A DNA stretch of 64,000 nt from Deroplatys truncata (Eukaryota > Arthropoda > Insecta > Mantodea > Mantidae), in assembly GCA_030765065.1 (NCBI GenBank), contig CM060981.1:227547152-227611151 (forward strand). The letters run 5' to 3'. Position numbers and translations under genes: made by a program. Shown here piece by piece: positions 24,033 to 36,016 of the stretch (the first letter of the stretch is position 1; each line of letters starts with the position of its first letter). The notes under the pieces are model-generated. The model searched no databases. It saw nothing but the letters and a program-made list of their open reading frames with translations, and was not told the origin of the DNA.

Positions 24033-25258
24033 CACTATGTGATCAAAAGTATCCGGACACCCTCACAAACATACGTTTTTCATCTTAAGTGCATTGTGCT
24101 GCCACCTACTGCCTGGTACTCATTATCTGCAACCCTAGTAGTGAAACAGCAGAATGGGACGCTCCATGGAACTCACGGACTTCGAACGTGGTCAGGTGAT
24201 TGGGTGTCACTTGTGTTGGAAATCTGTACGCGAGATTTCCACACCCCTAAACATCCTAGGTCCACTGTTTCTGATGTGATAGTGAAGTGGAAACGTGAAG
24301 GGACATGTACAGTAAAAAACCGTACAGGCCGACCTTGTCTGTTGACTGACAGAGACCGCCGACATTTGAAGACGGTCGTAAAGAGTAATAGGCAGACATC
24401 TATCCAGACCATCAAACAGGAATTCCAAACTGTATCAGAATCCACTCCAAGTACTATGACAGTTAGGCGTGATGGGGTAGGAAACCTTGGATTCCATGGT
24501 CGAATGGCTGCTCGTAAGTCACACATCATGCCGGAAAATGCCTAACGACGCCTCGCTTGGTGCAACGAGCATCAACATTACACGATTGAACAGTGACAAA
24601 ACGTTGTGTGGAGTGACGAATCACGGTACACAATGTGGCGATCCGATGGCAGGGTGTGGGTATGGCGAATGCCCGTTGAATGTCATCTGCCAGCGTGTGT
24701 AATGCCAAAAGTGAAATTCGGAGGTGGTGGTGTTATGGTGTGGTCGTGTTTTTCCTAGAGGGGGCTTGCATCCCTTGTTGTTTTGCGTGGCACGATCACA
24801 GCGCAGACCTACATTAATAGTTTAGACACCTTCTTGCTTCCCAATGTTGAAGAGCAATTCCGGGATGGCGATTGCATCTTTAAACACGATCGAGCACCTC
24901 TTCATACTGCACGGCTGTGGCGGAGTGGTTACACGACAATAGCGTCCCTGTAATGGACTGGCCTGCACAGAGTCCTGACTTGAATCCTATAGAATACCTT
25001 TGGGATGTTTTGGAACGTTGACTTCGTGCCAGGCCTCACCGTCCTATCTCGATACCCCTCCTCAGTACCGCACTTCGTGAAGAATGGGCTGCCATTCCCC
25101 AAGAAACCTTCCAACACCTGATTGAAATTATGCCTGCGCTGTCATCATGGCTAAGGGTGGGCCAACACCATATTGACTTCCAGCATTACCGATGGAGGGC
25201 GCCACGAACTTGTACGTCATTTTCAGCCAGGTGTCTGGATACTTTTGATCACGTAGTG
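24033..25258 (+). mobile_element. Tc1-like DNA transposon, 1226 bp, ends intact
   Basis: The left end CACTATGTGATCAAAAGTAT and the right end (reversed CACTACGTGATCAAAAGTAT) form inverted repeats of about 28 bp. TA dinucleotides flank it at 24031-24032 and 25259-25260, the standard Tc1 target duplication. It carries a single transposase gene that is no longer intact, described separately. The well-matched ends could still be bound by a transposase supplied in trans; that is inference. Confidence 0.9.
24153..25160 (+). pseudogene. Tc1-family transposase, broken
   Basis: The likely start gives MGRSMELTDFERGQVIG, the usual beginning of Tc1 transposases of this group. Next come the paired helix-turn-helix region (RSTVSDVIVKWKREG, then TGRPCLLTDRDRRHLK) and the linker TMTVRRDG...GFHGR. 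The catalytic DDE domain follows: WSDESRYTMWRSDGRVWVWR with the first Asp, an HDRAPLHTA block with the second, and an NPIEYLWDVLER-type block with the final Glu near 24985. The family is normally about 340 residues in one frame. Here the blocks lie in different frames, with a frameshift between the N-terminus and the helix-turn-helix near 24250, an in-frame stop at about 24543 and further stops and shifts, so it cannot make a working enzyme. Confidence 0.88.
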
Positions 25259-25260
25259 TA

Positions 25261-27968
25261 TAAATATGCAATTTATTTGAGCTACTTGCTCATTTACTGG
25301 AGTAATGTAAATGAATGACAATGTTTGAAACAGTTTTGACGGCATGGCTTAACAGTAGCTGATTTGCATGGCATAATACCGTACCATAAAAGTAAAGACA
25401 GAATGTATATTTAGAGAAATGTACATGTACTACTGCTCTCTTCTGTAAGACAGTCAACTTCGGGCAACTGGAGATAGTTAAAAACTTCTGGAAGTACATT
25501 AAGAACGAAGCGAAAACGAAAACTGTAACCAGCTGCAAATATTCTGCAAGGAAAAAACTTCACTGATGACACTTGAATGTCTCGCCACCGAGGTTCCATA
25601 ATAATGCTAGTGAAATTAAATGGGGTGACTAAGGAAAGGAAACCCTGCACTCCCTTCTTTTAACATAATATCCAATTAGGGTGAAGTAACAATCACAACT
25701 CTTACTAAATACTACTTCTTCCACCTTCTATCCACTCCTTTGTGTTCTAAAAAAGACTTCATCTCCCGTCCTTAATGGGCTCGTGATACGCCAACAGCAA
25801 AATTATACAAAGAACTTTGGGAGTACATTGTTTCAATAAGCAAACAATTCCCAATTCGGATTATACCCCCCAAAAAAGAAACTAAAACAAAATAACCGCT
25901 TTATTAAATGTTACTAAATTGTGAAGCAAAAAGCACTTACTTCTAAAAAGAGTGAAAATACAGCAAATCGAGTTAACACCACACTCAGTAAATTCCCAGT
26001 CGTTCCAGAGAGTGCAGATACAAACACAGTACACCCGTGTGCACGGAAACTTGCCGGTGTAAATGTGGTTATTGGCAACGCAAATTTCTAACAGATTTTC
26101 TTCTATTCTAATCTTGTGCTAGGAATCCCTTGTGTTGATTGGTGCACGCTTACGTGGCAGGCGGTTAAGTACTTCGTATGAACCAACAGCTAAAGACAGC
26201 TTAAAGCTAGATTTTGTATTTTGAGAAACCATTATCGATATTCAAAATGAATATTTTCTTTTTACTTAATGATATTCTGACACTAGTTGCTATGGGCATC
26301 ACTTATCAACTGACCGGTTGGAGAGATAAGTGTTCTCACTCAGTTTAAATACCAGAAGCAGTGTCGAGAGATAGCGCAGTTGGTTTGGGAGCTTCTTTTT
26401 TCCTGCCTTTCGAACAGCGGTTGTATACAAGCGAGCGTTCTCGCAAGTAAGAGAGTGAGTTGTTCTTGATGTGACATAAAGTGCTGGTTCTCTGAGTGGG
26501 TTTGTGATGACAGTTGTAATGTACAATGAGTGGTGATACTGCCAGAGATTGGAGACGAATGGACTGGTCACGTCACGAACACTTCAGTGTTATGCACGAT
26601 AGTGTAGTGACTGGCCGGTAGGATTTCTAGGTAGTCGTGAAAAGAACTTAATAAATTGCTTTACAGCTGATATTGTTACTGTAATTATTCAGTTACGAAA
26701 GTTTGTCAGCAGGATTTAAGAGGAGCAATTCGTAGTTTTTATTTGAGGATAGGAACGTTTTTACAGTTATAAAAAAAATTGTTTAGGTTTATTGCTAAAA
26801 GTCTAATCCAATCTGTTGTTACTGCATATACAAATAATTACATATATGGTATATTTATTTGATTTAATGTAAATATTTATTATTATGTAAATCTATAACC
26901 CAACTGTACCTTTTTTCTGTGTTCAGTAGGTACTATGTCATAGAAATTAATGACGTTTCCATGTTCACAACTACATAATAACCAGCTTCTGCACTCGAAA
27001 ATATTTTAATAAAATTAGAAACAGTATGTTAAGAGCTTTACGATTCCAATATGAAAGTGATAAATAATTCGTACACCACTTCACTTTTGGTATTGAGAGC
27101 GATATTCATTCAGTTTGACGCACAGCAGGACTCGGCTGTTGTTCCGCGATTCCTTCCTCACTCCTTATACTTTCGCTCTTACATAATTTTAAAGACTGAG
27201 CTGAGCACTATACCCCATAGAGCAATGAATTAATAACCCTTGAAATTAACATTTATTGGTGCTTATGAGATTTTTATAAGTACTACAAGAAGGTGGACGT
27301 ACATTACACAGTACAGTTATACACGTTAAAAGTAAACTAATTACATAAGTAAGAAATTAATTATTCCACACAGCTTTATTGTATTCAGAACTACGAAACC
27401 AAAAGTTATAAGTTCTGCGACAATTTTTAAACACTTTAACCATAAGGATGCTAAAGAATTTAAAAGTCTGTTGTAAACGTATAAACATTCGATACATTTT
27501 AATTTCTTCAGAAATTATCTTCTATCTTCTATCAACAATACTATAATGCTTCTACCTGATTCAGGATGTTGGCCTAAAGACCAGACATAGGAATTTCTAA
27601 AATATTAAAGGAATTTGTGGTTGAACTGTTACTGGACTTCACACAGTGATTTCGTAGGTTACAAATCACCCAATACCTCGTTGGCGTTGGCAGACAGCAC
27701 TCACCAGACCGTGTTTACCTGGCCACCAGTGGCTCATGGTAGCTGTTGTTTACATTCTTTTTAGTGACATAGGGTTTTAGTGTAGATATGTTTAAGCCAG
27801 CTGCTTAAGAATTCCTATGCATGTTAACGAAAATATCCATAAAACATGTAGCATCATCTCAATTGAGAACTTTCTCTTCTGTATATATCGGTTGGCTCCA
27901 CAATTTAGTTTTGCCACACTTTTCACGATTTTAATATCCTTGAAATTCTAATAATATATTATGTAATC
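25261..27968. other. No recognised feature over 2.7 kb
   Basis: No transposon ends, splice-flanked frames or tRNA-like genes were identified. A box A-like TAGCGCAGTTGG at about 26373 has no matching box B. Short frames at 25290-25650 and 26299-26571 carry no recognisable motifs. Confidence 0.45.
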
Positions 27969-29015
27969 TGAAACGGCAACTCTAGGCCGAGCCCGAGCTA
28001 TGTAATTATTAATAAGTTGATTAATTAATTTTTAGTGAGGTTAAATTATGCTATGTACAAATCTTTTTTCTTTTACTGCCCGTGTAGCTTAAGAAGGATG
28101 ATTTAACGATATGTCTGTATTTAGGTTACTAATATTAGAGGAGTTATAAATTGTTTAATGTAAGTAATTTAAGCGCTATGTTAAAATACTGTCCACGACG
28201 AGATATTTTAGCTGCAAGAAAAGTGTCTTCAAAGGCAAAAAGTTTAGTTTTACGATGTCTCTCTGGTAGCAGGGGCATTGTTCATACAGCGAGGGTGTCT
28301 AGCTATTGTGCCTTTGTACAATAATTCGCCGTGACCAGAGTGAGGGAGACAACAAGCTTAACGGTAGAATTAGGAAAAGCCGCGATTTATGTTAAAATTG
28401 GACCAATGAGATTCCTGTAAATTTATATTAAATAGTGAGTGGCGTTAAAAATGCACCGATAGGAAATGAAGTAGCCCAAGAAGCCTGCGGCTATGAATAG
28501 ATCTGCTAGGACCAAAATCGGGGGTCATTTCTAAACTACAGGCAGGGAGAGATGCTGCAGGATATTTGAGATGTCGCGCCAAAAGTGAATTAAAACAGTT
28601 TTCACAACACACATAAGAATCGCTACGTGTAAAGAGATCTAATAAGTATATAAACTTCGCGTCATATCAGCGCTGTGTTTCAACAGCAGTGCACAGTGTT
28701 TTAACGGCGACAATATCTGTTGTGTACTACCACAAGTAACAAAATAAAATAAACAGCAGTGTCGTCTTTTTGTATCTAAAACACTCATTTTTTCTCTCCT
28801 TTACCACACCCGAGATCTACGTTTCCTTTACCAAGGAAAAGTCCATGCTCTGATATATTTCAGCAATAACTTCAGGTAGCCGAGGTTAAAAAAATATGAA
28901 GAGAATCAGCATCCTTCGAACATCCAGAGTCTTCGCGGAGGCTGCAGAAAGGTAAGTCGCGAGCTACGGGCATTAAAAACCACAACAACATCGTATAGGA
29001 GGAGATACTGCCGCA
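27969..29015 (-). mobile_element. Family B repeat, copy 3, reverse; candidate solo LTR (fossil)
   Basis: A reversed copy with the same two edges as copies 1 and 2 (TGAAACGGCAAC at the left, ACTGCCGCA at the right). Flanking tetranucleotides match at three of four bases. It aligns with the other copies through the TTGGTCC/TATA-like region and the GGACTTTTCC segment. Confidence 0.5.
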
Positions 29016-30290
29016 AACCACACAGCTTTAAAAATAGCTATTACTTGGCCACGATATGAACGCGTATGGAGAAGAATGCCACTGCTTTTGTTGACTATGT
29101 CTAACGTTATCAAAGCTTGGTATCAGAGGGGAGTGAGGGGCAAGGCGATAGAGACTGCAGAATTGCACAACGAAGATAGTACTGTATTTGCAGATCTCAG
29201 TTTCACTTAAATGCAAATCAGAGCTGTGAATGTTTTCTTTACCTGATTTTCCTTCCGAGGCCCGTTCCACTTGTTCGGTAACTATTTAATTATTCTTCCC
29301 ACCACACGCACTGATATACTGGCTGACTAGTACAGTCGAGTGCATAAAACGTGACGATGCTTTTGGTTACTTTTAGTGTTTTCCATTCTTGAATGTTGGC
29401 ATTTGTGTTCCGCACCTACCATAGGTGAGCCGTTCTCTAATTGGTTTTTGCTGAAGTCCCATATGCTAGCATAAAGAGATAGAGAATCTATATACATCAC
29501 TTAGATGGTTGAAACAATATGCCCCAAGACAGTTAGCGCCTGAAAGAGTCGGGCTCTTATTGGTTCCGCATTCAAGCATTAACCTCTGTAAACGAATAAG
29601 GGAGAAAGCGCAGCAGAGGTGTGTTAATTATTGATTGCCAACTTAAATTGCGATTCCTCGTATCTTTTTGGTTTTTTGGGGGGGGAGGCACCCTACTGTA
29701 CACGCTGTAACTAAGTACATACGCAATACCGTTTCTATTGTTTACCAGAATTTCAAAGCGTTTTGCTACAGTTAGATGCAATATCGTCATTATTTGAATA
29801 CCTTTTCCTATTGCCCAAAACCTCCCTTTGTCTTTGTCGCAGTTCTCTGCCTCGTGTTATCTTATTTGTTGAGCGCCTCTTGTTTTATTGTTTTAAATTT
29901 GGGTTCTTTGTCCACCGGCTAGCTATTACAACTCAGTCGAGCAAGTCTCTCTATTCAGGGGTGTAAACGGAAAGGAGTTGTTGCTAAAAGATAAAACTGA
30001 TAAAATAATGTGTTTCTACACTTTTATTGCCCTCACACTTAATTAATAATTCACGTATTGAATCTGACTGAAAATGATATTTCCGAATGTAACTAAAGTC
30101 GTTTTAGTTGCAGCGTACCAATTACTTCGCGTACTTCACATTTTGTAACTAACTTTGCGACTTATACCTCGCGAGAGATTCTTCAGGACTACGTGACGTG
30201 CACTTTGTGAGAGATTCTTCCGAACTGCGCAATACTTGCTTATGGCTCGAGAATATATACTCCTTCACCCCGAATTAACTAAAAATTATA
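29016..30290. other. Mostly unrecognised
   Basis: It contains a segment at about 29332 related to that at about 23210, and a G8 run near 29680. No genes are supported. Confidence 0.4.
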
Positions 30291-30299
30291 AAAGAGCTG

Positions 30300-30500
30300 C
30301 TATTGGTTACCAAATCGTGCCCACTTTGGCGTCTGTTTTGTCAGCCAATCACTGCTACTAACATATATACTCTAGGGAAGATACTCCCTCCATTTCTAAA
30401 AAAAGGCACGCTACCCTGACGTCATTTGTTTGTCTCTTCTTAGTGATAAACAACTCACCCCCTCGGTTTATTGTTACCCACTTCTATTGTCAGTTTTAGT
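30300..30500 (+). promoter_or_regulatory. Promoter-like cluster with a perfect CRE
   Basis: CCAAT-type sites (GTTACCAAATCG, CAGCCAATCAC at about 30351), a perfect cAMP-response element TGACGTCA at 30417-30424 and an initiator-like TTGTCAGTTTTAG at about 30487 fall within 200 bases. A second perfect TGACGTCA is at 31046-31053, at the start codon of a candidate first exon. The cluster could be a promoter for that exon, but no transcript evidence is available. Confidence 0.3.
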
Positions 30501-31052
30501 GAGGCCGTGTAAACTTATTTCCTAACAATACTTATGGCTAACAGACATCTAAAATCCTGTACATATAATAATATTACTTTACACTACAATCACTCTGGCA
30601 TTCACAGTGTTGTGATATAAAATATTGCCCCATCTTTTATAGGCACAGATCACAAAAATATACTGGCCAAGTTGAAAACTAAGTAATAAGGTGCATTTAT
30701 AAAGCAATGAGCTAAGTTTAAACTCTTTATTACAATAGGATATCAGTTTAATTACTTTTATTTCTTTTGTTTGCAGGAGATGGTGTTTTCCAGTTTCACC
30801 AACCTCGGTAAAGATCGGAGTTAGCACAGTATTTCGCGGAGTTCGACGGTTTAAACCGAGTGCATAGTCCCTCAGTAATTATATTTATTCAGTGTGATTA
30901 GAATTATATACACCGCGTCCAAGCCGTCTGTGTATTAGTGATCTGTGTTTCAAACTGGCCAAAAAGCCAATTTCTGACGGCTGCCATTGCAGGTTCGTAA
31001 TGTTGGCTGGCTGACTACAGGGTAGCAACCAATAGGAAGAGCGCATGACGTC

Positions 31053-31140
31053 ATGAGACGAGATCCACTTGCACGAACCAGCGTGCCGCAATGGATATTG
31101 TTGTCGTTCCTATTGTTGTCGCCACTTCTCATCAATCCAT
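31053..31140 (+). CDS. Candidate first coding exon with signal peptide, gene unidentified
   Basis: From the ATG at 31053 the frame gives a short charged N-terminus (MRRDPLARTSVPQW) and then a strongly hydrophobic core (ILLSFLLLSPLLI) ending NP, the profile of a secretory signal peptide or signal anchor. It runs directly into GTAAGTATAC at 31141, a consensus splice donor. The exon would hold 29 codons plus one base, so the intron is phase 1, the phase typical of introns that follow signal-peptide exons in secreted and receptor genes. Upstream are CCAATAGG at about 31029 and a CRE overlapping the start. No downstream exon was recognised, and the Polinton-type element would then lie in the intron or beyond the gene. 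Confidence 0.4.
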
Positions 31141-31853
31141 GTAAGTATACCATTACGATAAGCTTTTTCAGTGTAAATCTGTGTAAACTACTTCCTATCG
31201 TTGAAGTTAGATACGTATTTAATACTGCTTTGCTCAATTTTCCTCTTCCTTAACTAAGGATGGCGGAACGTGAAAAAAATGTTCAAAAATTGAATTTGGG
31301 GCTTTTTCACTATGTTCGACTTTATATGAAAGTTTTCGTGTAAAAGTGTTTGTTATACAAATAAAACTTGAGAGAGTTGTGTGGTCATTTAAATAGAACT
31401 AATCCAGGGCATGGCAGGAAGGTGCATTTGCAGCTTTCCTAATATTTTTCCTCTTTTAAAAATTTTCACTATTGTTATTGCAAATATTCTGGTGAATACA
31501 TTATATCCGTTTGCAGCAGTACATTTAAATGAAAATTTTAATTATTTTATGAGAAATAACTAGGAATATTGGGGTTACATTATGGGTACGAATTTTCAAA
31601 TATGTTTCTCTCATTTGGAATATTTTATACCCTGGAATAGCCATGATTTCGTTTTAGAAACAGATATTCTAAACTTATATCCTTTCACAATCTATGAAAT
31701 ACATAAATTACTTTTGAATGTTATCTTGTGAATCTTATATAAATACAAGGCCGTCTGCATGTGCTAAATTTTTCATGTACGATCCTCTAATCTAAATACT
31801 GAGCGGCGCATCTTCTCATCTGCTTCAGTTATCGTCCATATACGTAAATGTTA
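31141..31853. other. No recognised feature
   Basis: AT-rich DNA following the candidate exon. It would be intronic if that exon is real. Confidence 0.4.
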
Positions 31854-32498
31854 AAAATCTGATGTGTTACACTCACATGACTTTCTCTACTCTTGTACAA
31901 ACTATTTTTACAAACCCTTATTCTCCCTATGCTTCATGTTAATCGAGATATCGAGATGTTAATCTTATTGCTAATTCTCTTGTAGATGCAAGGGGAATTG
32001 GTAGGCTTTAAGCGATAGTCAAATATTTTAAGAGCTGGATGCTATGTGAAGTATTCCATTCTCTTTGCATTACACAGGACAAAAAAATTGAATAACGAAC
32101 TTCCATTTGAGACAAAGTAGATGTATTGGAAAATTTAAGGGAATAACAAGCAACATTTCGAAAATGATTCACTCAACAAAAAAATGTATATGTTATAAAT
32201 TGTGTATTTTAACGCGATCTACATTTTTTGGTGTAGTAAAAGTTTGTCTATCTATTATGGTTTACCAGTTATGCAAAGTCGTTCACAACGAAGAATACTT
32301 TTGAGACATTCTCAGAAAATTCCAGATATACATTTCATTTGTCATGAAAACATCTTAAACACATGTTCTTTTAATTAAAAACGTTAGCCATATTTGAGAA
32401 AATTAAAATTTTCGAAAAATGTTCCATGTAAAGGGTAATCTGGGGTGGGGGGATTTTCTTGAAAACCTTCGTGTCACATCTCTGAAGGATACTGAACC
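31854..32498 (+). repeat. Family A repeat, copy 7, 5' part (interrupted by the palindromic element)
   Basis: It starts AAAAATCTGATGTGTTACAC and runs to GGATACTGAACC, where the palindromic element begins. The repeat resumes at 53245 with TGAACCTAAATACCAAG, so the last six bases, TGAACC, are duplicated at the two junctions. This is the clearest evidence for the limits of the big element. Confidence 0.9.
32493..32498 (+). repeat. Target-site duplication TGAACC, left
   Basis: These six bases are repeated at 53245-53250. In other family A copies the site reads ACTGAACCTAAATACC once, so the second copy was made by insertion. Six bases is the duplication length of Polinton/Maverick integrases. Confidence 0.9.
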
Positions 32499-32501
32499 AG
32501 C

Positions 32502-33586
32502 AGGATATATAGAGGAATTCGAGCACAGTTTTTTGCGTTTATATGGGAAAGGATAGGGAAAACGAGGCTAGATGCGACGGTTCAAGGAGGAAAATGCGTT
32601 TATATGGGAGAGATAGGGAATACGAGGACTGACGCTAGGCTAGACAGTGGTAGGAGGGGGAGTGCGCTTTATATGAGAGCGTTAGGGTATACGATGAGAG
32701 GTGCTAGGCTAGACCGAGGCTGAGTAATGTATGGTTTATATGAGCGGTATAGGAAAACGATGAGAGGTGTTAGACTAGACAGGGCTTGAAACGTAGTGCA
32801 TGGTTTATATGAGAGATATAGGAAAACGAGGAAAGGTGTTAGGCTAGACAGAAGTCGAGGAGTAGAGTATGGTTTATATGAGAAGTATAGGAAAACGAGA
32901 AGAGGTATTAGGTTAGGAGAATTGAGTTTGTATTTATAAGGAGAGACGAGAAAACGGAGAGAGATCCTATGCTAGGATAGACAGGTGTTAAAGTTAGGTT
33001 AGATAGGAAACCAAGGAGTGATACTCAGCTAGAGGGGGGGCAGGAGGGAATGAGCTTTTGAGAGGTAGGGGATACGGGGAGTGGTGTTAGACTAGACAGG
33101 GCTTGAAACGTAGGGCATGGTTTATATGTATGAGAAGTATAGGAACAGGAAGAGGGGTGCTAGGCTAGACAGAGGTTGAGGAGTAGAGTATAGTTTATAT
33201 GAGAGGTATAGGAAAACGAGGAGAGGAGTTAGAGTAGACAGAGGTCGAGGAGCAGAGTATGGTTTATGTGAGAGTCATAGGTAAACGAGAGAGGCGTTAG
33301 GCTAGACAGAGCTAGAGGAGTAGAGTATGGTTTATATGAGAGGTATAGGAACAGGAGGAGAGGTGTTAGGCTAGACAGGTAGTGTAGCAGTAGGAATATG
33401 GACTTATATACAGGAGAGATAGGCAATAGGAGGTGCTAGACTTGAAAGCGACTTTAGACCTGAACTTAGTGGAAAACTGTTTCATGTCAATGTTCTAGAC
33501 ATGCCCATCACGTAACCTATTCAGGGAAAAGGTGACTCGTTCAGGGGAAAAAGGTGACTGCTCAGGGAAAAAGGAGGCCCACAAAG
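32502..33586 (+). repeat. 1085-bp direct repeat, outer copy
   Basis: Aligns without visible gaps to 36017-37101, from AGGATATATAGAGG to GGCCCACAAAG. A reversed equivalent forms the right tip of the element, about 52155-53242. Confidence 0.9.
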
Positions 33587-36013
33587 AGGTTATTTAGGAG
33601 AGATCGAGCACAGTTTTTTGGGCATATATGGAAAAGGATAGGGAAAACGAGGCTGGATGGGGCGGTTCAAGGAGGAAAATGGGTTTATATGGGAGAGATA
33701 GGGAATACGACGAGCGATACTATGCTAGACAGGGTTGAAGGAGGGAAATACGTTTATATGGAAGGAATAGTGGAGAGGTGTTAGGCTAGACAGAGGTCGA
33801 GGAGTAGAGTAGGGTTTATATGAAAGGTATAGGAAAACGAGGAGGGGCGTTAGGTTAGACAGAGTTGAAGGGTACAGCATGTCTTTTATATGAGAGAGGT
33901 AGGGAGCAGGAGCAGGGGTGTTAGGCTAGACAGAGTTCGAGAAGTAGAGTATGGTTTATATGAAAGGTATAGGAAAACGAGGAGGGGTGTTAGGCTAGAC
34001 AGAGTTGAAGGGTAGAGCATGTCTTGTATATGAGAGAGGTAGGGGACAGGAAATATAGAGAGATCGAGCACAGTTTTTTGCGTTTATATGGGAAAGGATA
34101 GGGAAAACGAGGCTAGATGGAGCGGTTCAAGGAGGAAAATGCGTTTATATGGGCGAGATAGGGAATACCAGGGCTGATGCTAGGCTAGTCAGATGCTAAA
34201 GGAGGGAAATACGTTTATATGGAAGAGATAGTAGAGAGGTGTTAGGCTAGACAAAGGCTGTGGAGTGGAGTATGGTTTATATGAAAGGTATAGGAAAACG
34301 AGGACGGGTGTTAGGCTAGACAGAGATTGTGGAGTAGAGTGCGGTTTATATGAGAGGTATAGGAAAACGAAGAGAGGTATTAGGCTAGACACAGGCTGAG
34401 AGTAGAGTATGCGTTTATATGTATGAGAGGTATAGGAGCAGGAGGAGAGGTGCTAGGCTAGACAGAGGTTGAGTAGAGTATGGGGGCTTGAAACGTAGTG
34501 CATGGTTTATATGAGAGATATAGGAAAACGAGGAAAGGTGTTAGGCTAGGCAGAAGTCGAGGAGTAGAGTAAGGTTTATATGAGAAGTATAGGAAAACGA
34601 GGAGAGGTATTAGGTTAGGAGAATTGAGTTTGTGTTTATAAGGAGAGACGAGAAAACGGAGAGAGATCCTATGCTAGGATAGACAGGTGTTAAAGTTAGT
34701 AGGTAAATATAGAGAGATCGAGCACAGTTTTTTGCGTTTATATGGGAAAGGCTAGGGAAAACGAGGCTAGATGGGGCGGTTCAAGGAGGAAAATGCGTTT
34801 ATATGGGTGAGATAGGGAATACCAGGGCTGATGCTAGGCTAGTCAGATGCTAAAGGAGGGAAATACGTTTATATGGAAGAGATAGTAGAGAGGTGTTAGA
34901 CTAGACAGAGGTCGAGGAGTAGAGTAGGGTTTATATGAAAGGTATAGAAAAAAGAGGAGGGGTGTTAGGTTAGACAGAGTTGAAGGGTAGAGCATGTCTT
35001 TTATATGAGAGAGGTAGGGAACAGGAGCAGGGGTGTTAGGCTAGACAGAGGTCGAGAAGTAGAGTATGGTTTATATGAAAGGTATAGCAAAACGAGGAGG
35101 GGTGTTAGGCTAGACAGAGTTGAAGGGTAGAGCATGTCCTTTATATGAGAGAGATAGGGAACAGGAGCAGGGGTGTTAGGCTAGACAGAGGTCGAGAAGT
35201 AGAGTATGGTTTATATGAAAGGTATAGCAAAACGAGGAGGGGTGTTAGGCTAGACAGAGTTGAAGGGTAGAGCATGTCTTGTATATGAGAAAGGTAGGGA
35301 ACAGAAGCAGGGGTGTTAGGCTAGACAGAGGTCAAGAAGTAGAGTATGGTTTATATGAAAGGTATAGGAAAACGAGGAGGGGTGTTAGGCTAGACAGAGT
35401 TGAAGGGCAGAGCATGTCTTGTATATGAGAGAGGTAGAGAACAGGAGCAGGGGTGTTAGGCTAGGCAGAGGTCAAGAAGTAGAGTATGGTTTATATGAAA
35501 GGTATAGAAAAACGAGGAGGGGTATTAGACTAGACAGAGTTGAAGGGTAGAGCATGTCTTGTATATGAGAGAGGTAGGGAACAGGAGCAGGGGTGTTAGG
35601 CTAGACAGAGGTCAAGAAGTAGAGTATGGTTTATATGAATGGTATAGGAAAACGAGGTGGACTGTTAGGCTAGACAGAGTTGAAGGGTAGAGTATGTCCT
35701 TTATATGAGAGAGGTTGGGAACAGGAAGAGGGGTGTTAGGTTAGGAGAATTGAGTATGTGTTTATAAGGAGAGACGAGAAAACGGAGAGAGATCCTATGC
35801 TAGGATAGACAGGTGTAAAAGTTAGGTTAGATAGGAAACCAAGGAGTGATACTCAGCTAGAGGGGGGGCAGGAGGATTGCGCTTTATGAGAGGTAGGGGA
35901 TACTGGGAGTGGTGTTAGGCTAGACAGAGGTTGAGAGTAGAGTAGACGTTTATATGTATGAGAAGTATAGAACAGGAGGAGGGGTGTTAGGCTAGACAGA
36001 GGTCGAGGAGCAG
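33587..36013 (+). repeat. Satellite-like array of about 70-bp units with a 140-bp higher-order repeat
   Basis: The basic unit, near 70 bp, includes GTTAGGCTAGACAGAG, GAGTAGAGTATGGTTTATATG and GGTATAGGAAAACGAGGA. Between about 34990 and 35730 two variant units alternate as an exact 140-bp period: the AGCATGTC motif falls at 34991, 35131, 35271, 35411 and 35551, and as AGTATGTC at 35691. Copies of the element's own near-terminal motif (GAGCACAGTTTTTT) are interspersed at about 33601, 34061 and 34715. Frames reading LSSLTPLLLFLYLSYKPYSTP-like repeats come from this array and are not genes. Confidence 0.85.
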
Positions 36014-36016
36014 AGT

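Larger units (their letters stand above)
32499..36013. repeat. Extra 3.5-kb left terminal-repeat extension
   Basis: This part has no counterpart in the right arm. It starts with a 1085-bp segment (32502-33586) that recurs, at a constant offset of 3515 bases, at 36017-37101 with apparently no gaps. Between them lies about 2.4 kb of satellite-like sequence. A second intact-looking terminus, AGTAGGATATATAGAGG, is embedded at 36014, so 36014-53244 (17,231 bp) is by itself a complete palindrome. Confidence 0.85.
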
